Positions 1-10,050 of a stretch of DNA of 64,000 nt are shown piece by piece. Origin of the DNA: Pseudoips prasinana (lineage: Eukaryota; Arthropoda; Insecta; Lepidoptera; Nolidae); contig OX621247.1 in the NCBI GenBank assembly GCA_951640165.1, forward strand, positions 26,572,001 through 26,636,000, in the 5' to 3' direction. Position numbers and translations under genes: made by a program. Position 1 is the stretch's first letter. Each line of letters begins with the position of its first letter. The notes beneath the pieces were generated by a model. It worked only from the letters and a program-made list of their open reading frames with translations. It did no database searches and had not been told where the DNA came from.

Positions 1-1232
1 ACGGTATTAGGAACAAGGCTCTCGAACTTCTGACTTCTTACTTGGGCAATAGAATTCAGGAGGTTGAAATAAACGGTAAAATATCTCCGGGATCTCCAGT
101 GGTAATGGGCGTCCCACAGTCAATTCTTGGCCCATTTTTGTTTTGAATTTATATAAATGACTTACCTTACTATGTAAGGGATAAGCATGAGATTGTGTTG
201 TTTGCAGATGATACTTCCCTGACGTTCAAAATAAACCGACAATTAAGCAATTTTGACGATGTTAATGATGCAATCTCTAAAGTTGTTCATTGGTTTAATC
301 CCAATAATCTTGTGCTTAATGATAAGAAAACTAAAGTCATTAAATTCAATACACCGAATGTGAAACAGGCGACAACCAATGTACAACTTAATGGAGCTAG
401 GTTGGACCCTGTTGAATCAACTGTGTTCTTGGGTATCACTATTGACTCTAAGCTACAATACCCACAAATAGAAAAACTGTACGGCAAATTAAGTTCTGCA
501 GCATATGCAGTGAAAACTATTAGACGGCTGACTGATGTTGACACAGCTAGAATGGTTTATTTCAGTTATTTTCATAGTGTAATGTCCTATGGAATTCTTC
601 TCTGGGGTAGCTCTGCTGACATTAACACCATATTTATATTGCAAAAAAGAGCTGTAAGAGCTATCTATAATCTTGGCCCGAGAGTGTCTCTAAGAGAAAA
701 GTTCAAAGAGGTCAACATTCTAACTGTACCATCTCAGTATATATATGAAAACTTACTATATGTGCATAAAAATATTGATTGCTTCTGTAAAAGGAGCGAT
801 ACACATAATGTAAATACTAGATATAAGAATAATCTCATATTGCATACTACCCGTCTCCACAAAATAAGTAACTCTTTTATGGGGCAATGTATAAGATTCT
901 ATAACAAACTTCCCAATGATATTAGAGAATTGTCTACGAATAAGTTTAAAAGAATTATTAAAGCCAAATTGTGTAGCAAGGCATATTACAAAATTTCTGA
1001 TTATTTAAGTGATAAAAGTGCTTGGGATTGAGTTGTTCTGAGTCAACACACATGATTGTAATTAATCTTAAGTATATTTTATTTTAAAAAAGGATTCCTA
1101 CTGAGTTTTCTGGCAGTGTTTTTCAGTAGCTGCCACGTCATGCACTGCACGGTAGGGTAAAAAAAATATGACGATTCCACATAAATGTAAAATTTTTACG
1201 GAATAAAGTAGGTACCTTTGACTTTGACTTTG
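1..1232 (+). pseudogene. Jockey/CR1-like non-LTR retrotransposon, reverse transcriptase 3' half and 3' UTR
   Basis: The frame is open from base 3 to 1031 except for an in-frame TGA at 144-146. It encodes the later part of a reverse transcriptase: a GVPQ-SILGP block near 108 (the usual glycine after GVPQ is missing, a 3-base loss), INDLP, then the catalytic LFADDTSL at about 201-224, followed by thumb and C-terminal sequence ending at 1031. The 3' UTR holds AATAAA at 1202-1207 and ends in repeated TTTGACTTTGAC rather than poly(A). The 5' part lies outside the window. The stop codon in the core domain shows it is dead. A second, 5'-truncated copy with the same 3' UTR and the same end lies at 20431-20782. 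Seen: motifs and stop. Family knowledge: Jockey/CR1-type elements often end in short tandem repeats and truncate at the 5' end. Confidence 0.85.
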
Positions 1233-1362
1233 TAAATAATGTTCCAGGATATTATTATTATATACAATGTTGACGATATATTACGGTGAGTGTAGCAATT
1301 CACGTATAATCCCTGAATTCGCGACGTACAACTACGACACTTTGAACTTACTACGAACTTTG

Positions 1363-1463
1363 ACGGTCACCGTAGCCTAGTTGGTAGTGCTCCTGCCTAC
1401 GAAGCTGGTGGCCCTGGGTTCGAATCCCGGTAAGTGCAAATATTTGTGTGATGAGCACGAATA
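1363..1463 (+). repeat. tRNA-derived SINE family D, 5' part (split by the Tc1-like element)
   Basis: The tRNA-like head contains an A-box-like 'tagcctagttggtagtg' and a B-box 'ggttcgaatcc'. It runs into 'aagtgcaaatatttgtgtga'. It stops at TA (1462-1463), where the Tc1-like transposon begins, and resumes at 3056. An otherwise similar copy on the minus strand at 59332-59940 shows the joined form at this point. Confidence 0.8.
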
Positions 1464-3055
1464 CACACATCAACAAAGTCTAGGGATACGTTATTTTGAA
1501 ATCAAACATGGCTTTATTGTTTAAAACCTATTTAGTTTCCTTAAAAAGTTTATTTACAGATTTAAACCTTGTCTATTCTTTATTCAAAATTTAAAAATTA
1601 AAATGAGAAACAAATGAAAACACGCAAAGCACAGCGCAATCTTGAGTTGTATCTAATTTCAAGAAGTTGCATTAAAATTTTTTTTGCGTTTTAATTGAAG
1701 AAAACCTGATAAATTGTTTTATTTTCTTTTCTCAATCGGTTGTGTAAGCTTTTTAGCGTCATGCCACGCCATCATTTGAGTCGAGATGAAATGTTACGGG
1801 CAGTTGGCATGTTACAAAACGGTGCTATTCAACGCGTCGTTGCTGAGTCTCTGGGCACAAGCCAAAATGTGGTATCCAGGCTGTGGTCACGTTATCGCGC
1901 TACTGGAGATGTGGCAGAACGGCACACAGGTAGATATCGTGTTACCACTCAGAGACAGGATCGATTTCTCCAAATGACCGCCAGAAGACTACCCAATATC
2001 ACAGCGATGCAACTAGTGCAAAGGCTCCAGGAGGGTCAGCAGCTGCTGGTGAGCGACCAAACCGTGCGAAGGAGGCTGCATGAAGTTGGTCTTCATGCTC
2101 GCAGACCGCTACGAGTCCCAGCGCTGCGACGTGGCAATCGCGGTAGGCGACTTTTATGGGCTCAAGAACATTTGACATGGAGTGATCAACAATGGTCATT
2201 GGTGCTGTTCACTGATGAGTCCCGCTATGGATTTCATCCAGATTCGAGACGAACACGCGTTTGGAGAACTCCAGGCAGGGTCAGCCGTCTCCGACATCCA
2301 CAGGAGGTCCACTCTTACCAAGGCGGGACAATTATGGTGTGGGCAGGAATACGAATCGGCGGACGAACCCAACTCATTTGGATTCAGGGCAGCATGACTG
2401 CCCATAGATACCGTGAGGAGGTAGTAGAACGTGTCATTGTCCCGCTCAGGGCCCTAACGGGGCAAGAATTTCAGCTCATGCATGACAATGCACCTTCCCA
2501 TACAGCGCGGCTGGTGAGGGCCGCCCTTCGAGAACACGATGTTCAGGTATTAGATTGGCCTCCACAGTCGCCAGACTTAAACCCAATTGAACACGCCTGG
2601 GACATGTTACAGCGAAGAGCATTGAGGGATTTTCCGCCCAACTTGACAACAGAAGAACAACTTTTCGAACATTTAAAAAGAACTTGGGACTGCATACCCC
2701 AGCAAGACATTGACACCTTAATTTTAAGTATGGAAAATCGTTGCCGCTGTGTGATTAATGTTAGAGGAGGAAATACCGATTACTGATTATCAGATTTGGT
2801 AAGATTTTTATTCATTTAATTCGATTGAATAATTTTATAAGAATAAAATGTTTTTGTTCACTCAGTAATTTTCTATGGCTTAATTAATTTAAGACTTTTA
2901 TTAATTAGAAAAACAAAATCGCATCGTGTTGTTAATGTTTAAATATCGGCCATGAAATTATCTTTAATTCTTCCATTTACAGTCATAACAAAATGTTTAT
3001 AGTTTTCTAGATAATCAATGAAATGTTCAATATCCCTAGATTGTGTTGATGTGTG
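1464..3055 (+). mobile_element. Tc1-like DNA transposon, apparently complete (1592 bp)
   Basis: Terminal inverted repeats of 25 bp lie at 1464-1488 and 3031-3055. Both begin 'cacacatcaaca' and end 'tctagggata', with two mismatches between. TA duplicates flank the element at 1462-1463 and 3056-3057. The empty site is readable from the SINE copy near 59840, where 'gagcacgaa-ta-tttgtttc' is continuous. One intact transposase frame fills the middle (1761-2786). Intact ends, intact frame and a clean target duplication together suggest a fairly recent, perhaps still functional, autonomous copy. Confidence 0.92.
1761..2786 (+). CDS. Tc1/mariner-superfamily transposase, DD34E type
   Basis: This 341-residue protein would cut the element out of DNA and paste it at a TA site in the nucleus. 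Residues 1-115 form the paired-type double helix-turn-helix DNA-binding region, including an ESLGTSQNVVSRLW helix near 29-42. The catalytic domain has D152 (FTDES), D242 (HDNAPSH) and E277 (PIEHAW). Thirty-four residues separate the second D from the E, giving the DD34E signature of Tc1-like enzymes. No stop or frameshift is present and all three catalytic acids are intact. An in-frame ATG exists at 1740, but the ATG at 1761 gives MPRHHLSRDE, the expected N-terminus, so I chose it. The frame sits centrally between the inverted repeats. Confidence 0.92.
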   Translation: MPRHHLSRDEMLRAVGMLQNGAIQRVVAESLGTSQNVVSRLWSRYRATGDVAERHTGRYRVTTQRQDRFLQMTARRLPNITAMQLVQRLQEGQQLLVSDQTVRRRLHEVGLHARRPLRVPALRRGNRGRRLLWAQEHLTWSDQQWSLVLFTDESRYGFHPDSRRTRVWRTPGRVSRLRHPQEVHSYQGGTIMVWAGIRIGGRTQLIWIQGSMTAHRYREEVVERVIVPLRALTGQEFQLMHDNAPSHTARLVRAALREHDVQVLDWPPQSPDLNPIEHAWDMLQRRALRDFPPNLTTEEQLFEHLKRTWDCIPQQDIDTLILSMENRCRCVINVRGGNTDY

Positions 3056-3215
3056 TATTTGTTTCTGAGTCATGGATGTTTTCTATGTATTTAAGTATTT
3101 ATCTATCTATATAAGTATGTATATCGTCACCTGGTACCCATAGTACAAGCTTTGCTTAGTTTGGGGCTAGGATGATGTGTGTGACATTGTCCCTAGATAT
3201 TATTATTATTATTTT
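3056..3215 (+). repeat. SINE family D, 3' part
   Basis: Continues the SINE interrupted at 1463: 'tttgtttctgagtcatgg', then 'ctatctatataagtatgta', 'ggtacccatagtacaagct' and 'cctagatattattattatt'. The same order appears reversed at 59332-59830. Confidence 0.8.
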
Positions 3216-3395
3216 CAACTCAACAGTAGATCGATTTTGTCAGTGATAATATTGTTAAGCTATTACTTATCTATTCTCAAGAAACAATCTAGGGTAGATT
3301 TCAGCGTAGGATGGACAGGTTTATATACTCTCCGAATAACACATGTGCAACACCGCGTACCTCCAGGGGCCCATCGTGATCGGCGTTTAAATACG

Positions 3396-3600
3396 GACGC
3401 ACGTGTGGCGCAGCGGTTAAGACAGTCTCCTCGCCGCTTCGTGTCCCAGATTCAAATCCCGCGCAGGACAACTATTTGTGTGACCGTTAATTAGTTGTTC
3501 TGAGTCTGGATGTACTTTGTGTTCGTCAATTATATGTAGGTATGTAAACTACCCCGCGACACATGGATTAATTCAGTAGTGCGGGCATTTTTTTTTTAAA
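3396..3600 (+). repeat. tRNA-derived SINE family A, near full length
   Basis: The head 'cgtgtggcgcagcggttaag' is A-box-like, and 'gattcaaatcccgcgc' is a decayed B box. The body has 'gttctgagtctggatgta' and the tail 'ccccgcgaca' to 'gtgcgggcattttttttt'. Other copies lie near 21751, 26180, 30088, 32010, 52960 and 55683. It resembles a tRNA gene only over its first 75 bases and has no tRNA 3' end, so it is not annotated as a tRNA. Confidence 0.8.
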
Positions 3601-3752
3601 TAGCGAAGGTTAAAAATTATTAATCATTCGTTTAATCGGCTACCACGTTTTTACGTACCTCGTGGCCGTAGCTCATTATTTCAAGAAGCCAATGTTTGTG
3701 ACGTTGGCGTACTGGTACATCGTAAGTTTTTGCGTGGAATGTATTTGTGATA

Positions 3753-3889
3753 ATGGCATCCAAAAGCTCAAAGCTACCCCTATCTGTCAAACTTCCCCAA
3801 TTGAAAGTGAACCTTATGCTTAAGTGATAAAGTAGAAAATCTATTAAATAAATTTGACAGATTGGGGTAGCTGGATCTGCTGGTGTCTG
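3753..3889 (+). mobile_element. 135-bp TA-MITE, copy 1 (diverged left end)
   Basis: Shares the inverted ends 'agctaccccaatctgtcaaa' with six other copies (7125, 19596, 21895, 40881, 53010, 59974). The left tip is decayed; the right tip 'gctggtgtctg' is followed by TA. The interior reads 'ccaattgaaagtgaacctta' then 'tgataaagtagaaaatct'. No coding capacity. Confidence 0.85.
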
Positions 3890-4551
3890 TAGATCATTTA
3901 ATTTTTGTTGTCTTTTAACAGAGACGTGGTGGTTTACCCACAAAACAATGGAGAGGGCTATGTCTGCGAGATATAATCAGGAATGATGAAAATGGTAGGC
4001 GAACCAAAGTAACCAACATATCTTACAGAATTGCCAAACTTAGGCACATACATATATCACTTCAAAACATTTAACAAAGACGCCTAGAATAACGGATTTG
4101 CCGGTTTTCAATAGATTGGCCTCAGTATTTTATTAGATTATTTGATACAACATAAATCTATAAAATGTACAATGGGATGGAAATATGTATGGTGACCATG
4201 TATTCTAGCGAATCAAGGACTCGTTAACTCAACATACCTACATGATTTTATTTTTGTTATGTTCTACATATATTATAATATTATTATCTATGAGTATAAT
4301 ATATATTTAGTTACTGCTGTTTAAAAAAAAACTATTACTCATGTGAACTATTTAGTTGACATACAAAACTGTATTTAGAAGCCGTTATTTATATGTATAG
4401 AAAATATAAATAAATAAATGTCTATATTCGTAGGGGCAATGTAATGCTATATTTGTTATTACATGTATAATTTATTCCATATTAATTTGTATACAGTAGA
4501 CGAGTTATTTAAGTCGTCTGATAAGGGCATTACATGCGTGAGGGCGGGGCA
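3890..4551. other. AT-rich stretch, no gene seen
   Basis: Both strands carry only short, stop-rich frames. No recognisable repeat family beyond simple AT-rich sequence. Confidence 0.6.
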
Positions 4552-5480
4552 CAGTGTTATATGTGACCAAAAAAAATTCCCTCTTCTGTTTATAGCCTTA
4601 ATCGATCAAGCTATGAATTTAAGATATACGACAAAAACACCCACGTGCCAATTTCTAATACTTTTTTTTTAATTATTGAACTTTACGCGACCGTTCACCT
4701 AAAATAATAAAAATAAATTCTGAAAACGTAAATATCCAAGATATTTATTTTCAATAAATATTGTCTAATAAAACATTTTTGGACGCATATTTTCCCTTTT
4801 TTATTTTTGGAAAATCATTTCTGGATATTGAGTTATTAATTCACTAATTATTTTTATTCTCCTAAAAAACTCAAAAGTGGGACTTGTGACTAGTACAGAA
4901 AGATAGCTCCTTAAAAGGCCTATCGATAATAAAAAAAACACGTTCCACTTCCGCGGCCTTTGAGAGAAATATACCATTTTATTTCAAGGACAAATTATAC
5001 AGAAAAGGGGTACCGCAAAAGGTCACTCAATTTTTATAAGGTACCTATAAAAAATAAATTTAAAAAATCACTGTCATATTTATCGTATAGCATACCAAAA
5101 AATAATGGTCAAGAAATTAAGAACTTGTATGCCACGCAAACAATCTCGCTACCAAACTAAACTCTAATCTTATTCATATAAATCGATTTCGTTTTTTTAG
5201 TGTTAACGTACAATCATCATCATCATTTGACAGATCTTCATCATATTTTCATCATCATTGGATAGATCTTCATCATAGTCATCATCACTTGGATAGTTAC
5301 GTTTACAGAATTAATTTTATTTTTTATAAGGTAAAGGTCACGAAAAAGTTAAATCATTTTTATAAAAAATGTATTTGAAACTGGCACGTGGGCGTTTTTA
5401 TCATGAATTTTAAATGCATAGCTTGATCGCTTAAGCCTATAAACAGAACAGGGAAATTTTTTTGGTCACATAAAACACTG
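4552..5480. mobile_element. Non-autonomous DNA transposon with about 145-bp inverted ends (hAT-like?)
   Basis: Sequence from 4552 to about 4700 is repeated in reverse complement from 5480 back to about 5335. Shared blocks include 'atgtgaccaaaaaaa', 'ctgtttatag', 'cgatcaagctatg' and 'cccacgtgcca'. The outermost bases are CAGTGTT and AACACTG. The flanks 'cggggca' (left) and 'cggggtc' (right) could be a decayed 7-8 bp target duplication, as expected for hAT elements, but this is weak. The interior is AT-rich with a 66-codon frame (4960-5160) that I cannot assign, and an imperfect CATCAT-rich tract at 5209-5295. Confidence 0.75.
5209..5295 (+). repeat. Imperfect CATCAT-rich tandem tract
   Basis: Two to three degenerate units built from 'gatcttcatcat' and 'catcatca-ttggatag', inside the element above. 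Simple-sequence expansion. Confidence 0.7.
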
Positions 5481-5584
5481 CGGGGTCCGATTCCAGCTTG
5501 TTTGCTGGTTTATTTAGTTGAGGGCCTACCCTCCGTGCCTCGGAGCCGTCGCGGCGTCGGCCACTGTCACACCATATAAAACAA

Positions 5585-5715
5585 TCTGACTGATCCGTTG
5601 TCTCGTGGTTTCAGATCTTGACTGCTTAGCCAGAGGTCGTGAGTTCGATCCCCATCTAGGACAAATATTTGTGTGATGACGATTATTTGTGTTACTATTA
5701 CAGTAGAACGTAGGC
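5585..5715 (+). repeat. tRNA-derived SINE head fragment
   Basis: 'ttgactgcttagccagaggt' and the B-box-like 'gagttcgatcccca' are followed by 'gacaaatatttgtgtgatga'. The same head and junction occur in the inverted SINE pair at 44707-44960. Confidence 0.65.
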
Positions 5716-5950
5716 TCAAAGTTATGAAAATACCTATTTTAATACTATTATAATCTATAACATCGTTAAAAAAAGTTGTTGCAGGGAGTGAAAATCCTCC
5801 TAAATCAGATACCTGGTCGAACAATCATGTTTAGGTACCGATTTCCTGTAGGTTTGAGGTAATTTTGCAGCCGCTTGATAAGTTTTGGAAGTAGCTCATT
5901 ATGCAGATAATGAGGTTTTGGGTTCACATTCCGGTTCGAGCCAAAAACAA

Positions 5951-6145
5951 AACAATAATAATATCCTGGGACATTATTTACACACCGCCATTTGATCCCA
6001 AACTAAGCAGAGCTTGTACTTATATAGATAACTACACCCAGACCCAGGACAAACAGACATGTTCATGCACAAAAATATATGTCCTGGTTGGGAATCGAAC
6101 CTTGCCGACCGAAATTTTCCAACCACGCCAACAGGTGCAGCCTCA
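5951..6145 (-). repeat. tRNA-derived SINE family B
   Basis: Reverse complement of the family seen intact at 30620-30890. The plus strand reads 'tatcctgggacat', 'gatcccaaactaagcagagc', 'cacccagacccaggacaaac', 'atgttcatgcac' and a decayed tRNA-like head 'gggaatcgaacc'. The segment carrying 'gtatatcagttatctgg' is deleted. Confidence 0.75.
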
Positions 6146-6154
6146 AGTCTGAAT

Positions 6155-6370
6155 GGCGGTGTTATACGCCGAATATTTAAGGGAATAAAGAGAGTGCTGA
6201 TCTCCAATGATTTCCGCTGGCCTAACATAAACGTGAAACTGAAAGCCGATCTCAAAAGAGATATAGGCAAAAGGCATGGAAGGAATAAACAGCTACTATA
6301 TGATAGACCTCTATTTAATATTTCAAACTTAACATACAAATTCAAGAGTATAATTCATAACTGGTTTTAA
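6155..6370 (+). pseudogene. Unassigned coding-like fragment
   Basis: A 71-codon open run directly after the SINE ends in TAA at 6368-6370. It encodes a basic stretch with FRWPNINVKLKADLKRDI and ends in KFKSIIHNWF. The composition is protein-like rather than random AT-rich sequence, but it has no start of its own and I recognise no family. It could be the end of a decayed transposon frame. Confidence 0.25.
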
Positions 6371-6681
6371 ATTTTGACGGTCAGTGATACAGAAACTAAA
6401 ATATGATTAATAAAATGAAACCTACTGTAGATAGATATCTCAGAAATTATACCAAAAATATATGTAAGAAACTGTAGGTTACCTATAAATATGGAAGTAT
6501 ATGTTTTATATGTTTACACACACACTTTTATGTGTCTGTCATAATTAAAAACCTGTCATGTTAGTTAATAGAACTATTATATTATTTAGTAAAACTTTAT
6601 GTATCCTAAAAAACTGGTATTTAAATCTTAGGGTTTTTACAAAACAGTCCAGCCCTTGTCAAATACTTATGCTCCTTTTTT
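6371..6681. other. AT-rich spacer, nothing recognised
   Basis: No open frame, tRNA-like box or repeat match seen. Confidence 0.5.
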
Positions 6682-7435
6682 GGGTTCCGTAACCAAATGG
6701 CAAAAATCGGAACCCCATATGGATTCGTCATGTCTGACTGTCTGCCCGTCCGTATGTCGCAGCCACTTTTTTCCGAAACTTTAAGAACTATACTGTTGAA
6801 ACTTGGTAAGTAGATGTATTCTGTGAACCGCATTAAGATTTTTACACAAAAATACCTAGAAAAAAACAATAAAATATGAGGGTTCCCCATACTTAGAACT
6901 GAAACTCAAAATTCTTTTTTCTTCAATCCCATCTATGGATAGCTCTACAAAAATGATATTGAAGTTTCTAATATCTTTATTTTCTAAACTGAATAGTTTG
7001 CGCGAGTGACACTTCCAAAGTGGTGAAATGTCCCCCCTCCCCTGTAACTTCTAAAATAACAGAACTAAACAAAATATATGATGTGATGTAAAGTGATGAT
7101 AAAACTAAAAAAATATATGATGTACAGACGCCAGCACTTCCAGCTACCCCAATCTGTCAAATTTCTTTTACAGATCTTCAACGTTATCACAAAAGCATTA
7201 GGTTCACTTTTAATTGGGGAAATTTGACAGATTGGGGTAGCTTGATGTGCTGGCTCTGTACATTACCATGCAAACTTCCACCAAAAATTAGTTTGTACGA
7301 GATCTAGAAAGTAGAATTTTATTAATACGGATACATAAATGGAAACCCCAATTTACCTTTCATTCAATCAACTCAAATACTTGCTGCTACGGAACCCTTC
7401 ATAGGCGAGTCCAACTCGCACTTGGCCGCTTTTTG
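6682..7435 (+). repeat. Dispersed lepidopteran repeat, 'gggttccgta...cacttggccg' type
   Basis: Begins 'gggttccgtaaccaaatgg', followed by 'tgtctgactgtctgcccgtc', and ends 'ctacggaacccttca' to 'cgagtccaactcgcacttgg' and a T-run. Two related but distinct copies lie at 27832-29456 and 31718-32008. A TA-MITE has inserted at 7125. Confidence 0.75.
7125..7258 (-). mobile_element. 135-bp TA-MITE, copy 2
   Basis: Ends 'cagacgccagcac' and 'gtgctgg-tctg' are flanked by TA on both sides. The interior runs opposite to copy 1 ('ttatcacaaaagcatta', then 'ggttcacttttaattgggga'). Confidence 0.93.
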
Positions 7436-7683
7436 TATTTTAGTAGGTAGGTCATAACAACAGGAAGAGCTTTAAGGAATTTTCGTAACTTTGGGTTGGA
7501 TAACCAATTAATGTTATTATTTAATCATCATCATCAAAACCAAGCCTATTTATTATTTATTTTTTTTACAAATATATTTTCAAAAGTTTGTACATTTGTC
7601 CCACAAAACTGTGTAATCGGTTTGACTGTAGCATCGAGTCTCTGTACAGCATCTATTTTTCTTTATAACAAAACAAAAGGGAT

Positions 7684-7870
7684 ATGCCATAATCGCCAAG
7701 CTAAGCAGACGGGTTGGTGATCGCATTATGTTGGTAAAATACAGAGAGACACTTCAGCCTGTTTTCTGACAGATATTTCGTCGGGACGACTTCTCTCTCT
7801 CATTCATGGGGGGGTGCATGAATGAGATGGGGTAGTGATCAAAATGAGCCTCTTCCAGATTTTCCGCCCT
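7684..7870 (+). repeat. Dispersed repeat family E
   Basis: Shares 'gcagacgggt', 'gatcgcattatg', 'agagagac' and 'gggacgactt' in the same order with 18650-18800 (plus) and, reversed, with 22700-22800. Probably a SINE; no RNA polymerase III boxes are clear. Confidence 0.6.
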
Positions 7871-8447
7871 TGATAAGATACTTCAAACTTCTTATCTCAT
7901 TTTAAATTCAAAATATTACTACATATTTTTAAGTGTTAATGACATAATGACTAAATGCTGTTGAAGAAAACAAATTCATTGAATGTTTACTTATACCCTA
8001 GGCATACTGACATTTCATAGCTAGAAATGTTGTATCTAGTGAAATTATTCTACATAAAACAACACAATTAATGTAAATATCATCATCTTCAATTCTTTAA
8101 TTTTAATATAGTAGCACTAAATATAAAATAGTAGCTTAGTAACTTGACATTTATTTAAGGAATTAAAAAATATATGTAATAAAACAGACCACACCGATGG
8201 ATGTATTACATTTTTTTGTTACTTTACACTGTATTTGACTTTAGTTTTTGTCCTGCATTGTGAGCTTGAGAAGTGAAAGTGTATGTTAATAGCCAAGTGC
8301 TGAATAAATTTCATTATTATTTCAGTTCACATTGGAATGCAGGAGTAATTAAACATATCATAGTTAAAAGAGATTATTAAAGATAATTCTTGGAACCAAA
8401 TTATGCAGATAGTTACATAATAAAAGTACAATTAATATATAGAAATA
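7871..8447. other. 3' flank of PolE2, no gene seen
   Basis: AT-rich sequence with only short frames. Confidence 0.5.
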
Positions 8448-8453
8448 TTTATT
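8448..8453 (-). promoter_or_regulatory. Polyadenylation signal of PolE2
   Basis: AATAAA on the minus strand, 19 bases after the stop codon of the polymerase subunit gene. Such a short 3' UTR is plausible, but other downstream sites could also be used. Confidence 0.45.
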
Positions 8454-8472
8454 ATAAAAATTAAGACTATGA

Positions 8473-10050
8473 TTAGTTTTCATTTTTAGGTATTTGTGAA
8501 TCTTCAACAGTTCTTGAAGCAGGCACATACACTTTAAAAGAAAATTCAGTTCGTGGAAATGAACCTGTGTTGATGATATGGCAATCTTTGTAAGTCCTTG
8601 AGAATGGTTGAAAATGATCTCCAATCACAACTAAATCTGGCAGGGGGTATAAATTTAAAGAACTAGTATGTTTCCAGAATGTTGGCTGCACTCCTAAAGA
8701 TACAGGCATCAATGTACACTGACTCAGTAAAGTCTTCGCCAAATGGTCAGGAATGTCTCCAGATTCAGGAAAGTGTAATGTATTCCTGCAGAGTTTCATC
8801 ACCAGATCTTGTCTAAATACAACAATCTCTTGTGTGCAATACTGTATACGGCATGGATTTGTTGTAAATATTGCATTATCTCCAAGTTTGTTCTGAATAA
8901 CATCAGTAAAGAAATAAGGAAGTGGGGGCCTTGGTAGGACATTAGGTGCGGCAGCATCAGCTTTCCCAGGAACAAATATGAATTTACAATTTTCTTTCAA
9001 CTTTTTAAACTGTGAAATCATATCTCCTAAACTATTTAAGCCATTTTTCAGCTGCATGTTGAACTCATAGCTGTAGGGGCATGACAAGAACTCTCCCATA
9101 AACACAATAGCTATCGGTGGATACTCTTCAAAACCAGAAAACAATTTCTTTAAGTTGTCCAAGACTTTAGCAGTGTCTAACCACACATCTGATAGGAAAA
9201 CAAACACTCCATCCTGGTTATCATTTTCTATCTTTAAGAGAGATTTAGAATTTTTAAGTGATGTCCTTGAATTACCTCCAAAAGTGTTGAGGCTACCAAA
9301 ATATGGTGCAGAACTTTCTCTAGATTCAACTGGCGGTTGGACTAAACCAGTAACATGCAATATTTTATCATCATAGTAACCTTCAGCAATAACAAAATTC
9401 TTTTCAGTGAATATACCTGAATTATACCTCACTTGAGAAAGATCCAGTGGTATAGTGCCTGTTGGATCTTCTAAATGATATTTTCCTTCCGTAACTAATG
9501 TGAGTAGACCAAGAACTACAACTTCATTTATTCTACTTGAACTGCTCAGTAAATATTCAATTTTATGCAACTGGAAACATTTTTCAGTCTCTGATGTATG
9601 AACTGGATCCAGGGTGAAAAGGTTATGCCTCAATGTTCTTTGTCTGATTATAGTGTATCTATCAATTAAAAACCGTGGCTTCCATTTAGCTTCAGGAAAT
9701 AAACACTTTCCGTTGTTAGAATCTTTCACAAACTTCTTTTGTTCGTTATCGTAACATAGTTTTGGAACACTGTAAGCATCTATAACATTCAAAATAGTTT
9801 CATTTTCTTCGAGGCCCGCAGAGGAACATTCTTTATAAGCTATTTCCAAATGGTGCTTCTCTAAGATAGGTTGTGATATACATTGATGTAATAGATGAGA
9901 GGTCAGCTTTTCCAAAACCTTTTGCCGATCATTGTATGGCAATAAAGTTAGTTGTTCAGCGACAAATGTGCTCGCTTCTTTGCGCAATGTAAATCCACTG
10001 AGTTTGAACACCGAGTTGACTTCAGTGCGTATCTTTTGTACATCTCCCAT
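8473..10050 (-). CDS. PolE2: DNA polymerase epsilon subunit 2 (B subunit)
   Basis: Encodes the 525-residue accessory B subunit of the leading-strand replicative polymerase, which acts in the nucleus during S phase. Residues 1-75 are the helical N-terminal domain. An OB-fold follows, with EDPTG at 194-198. The inactive calcineurin-like phosphoesterase domain carries SDVWLD (287-292), MGEF (318-321) and PG (361-362), then the strongly conserved NPCRIQYCTQEIVVFRQDL block (398-416) and NTGSFPR near the C-terminus (494-500). The length closely matches animal homologues (human about 527). The whole gene is one exon with no frameshift or internal stop. The start has A at -3 and G at +4. No poly(A) remnant or target duplication is obvious, so I treat it as the functional gene; an intact retrocopy is the alternative. 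No neighbouring gene shares the strand. Confidence 0.95.
   Translation of the reverse strand: MGDVQKIRTEVNSVFKLSGFTLRKEASTFVAEQLTLLPYNDRQKVLEKLTSHLLHQCISQPILEKHHLEIAYKECSSAGLEENETILNVIDAYSVPKLCYDNEQKKFVKDSNNGKCLFPEAKWKPRFLIDRYTIIRQRTLRHNLFTLDPVHTSETEKCFQLHKIEYLLSSSSRINEVVVLGLLTLVTEGKYHLEDPTGTIPLDLSQVRYNSGIFTEKNFVIAEGYYDDKILHVTGLVQPPVESRESSAPYFGSLNTFGGNSRTSLKNSKSLLKIENDNQDGVFVFLSDVWLDTAKVLDNLKKLFSGFEEYPPIAIVFMGEFLSCPYSYEFNMQLKNGLNSLGDMISQFKKLKENCKFIFVPGKADAAAPNVLPRPPLPYFFTDVIQNKLGDNAIFTTNPCRIQYCTQEIVVFRQDLVMKLCRNTLHFPESGDIPDHLAKTLLSQCTLMPVSLGVQPTFWKHTSSLNLYPLPDLVVIGDHFQPFSRTYKDCHIINTGSFPRTEFSFKVYVPASRTVEDSQIPKNEN

Noticed and set aside
1786..2405. Several frames overlapping the Tc1-like transposase
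   Set aside because: Alternative-frame shadows of the intact transposase gene.
6059..6154. Start of the 103-codon frame at 6059-6370
   Set aside because: This part is SINE sequence; only the downstream 71 codons look protein-like and are listed separately.
9155..9376. Plus-strand frame inside PolE2
   Set aside because: Antisense shadow of the PolE2 coding sequence; the same holds for 8364-8624.
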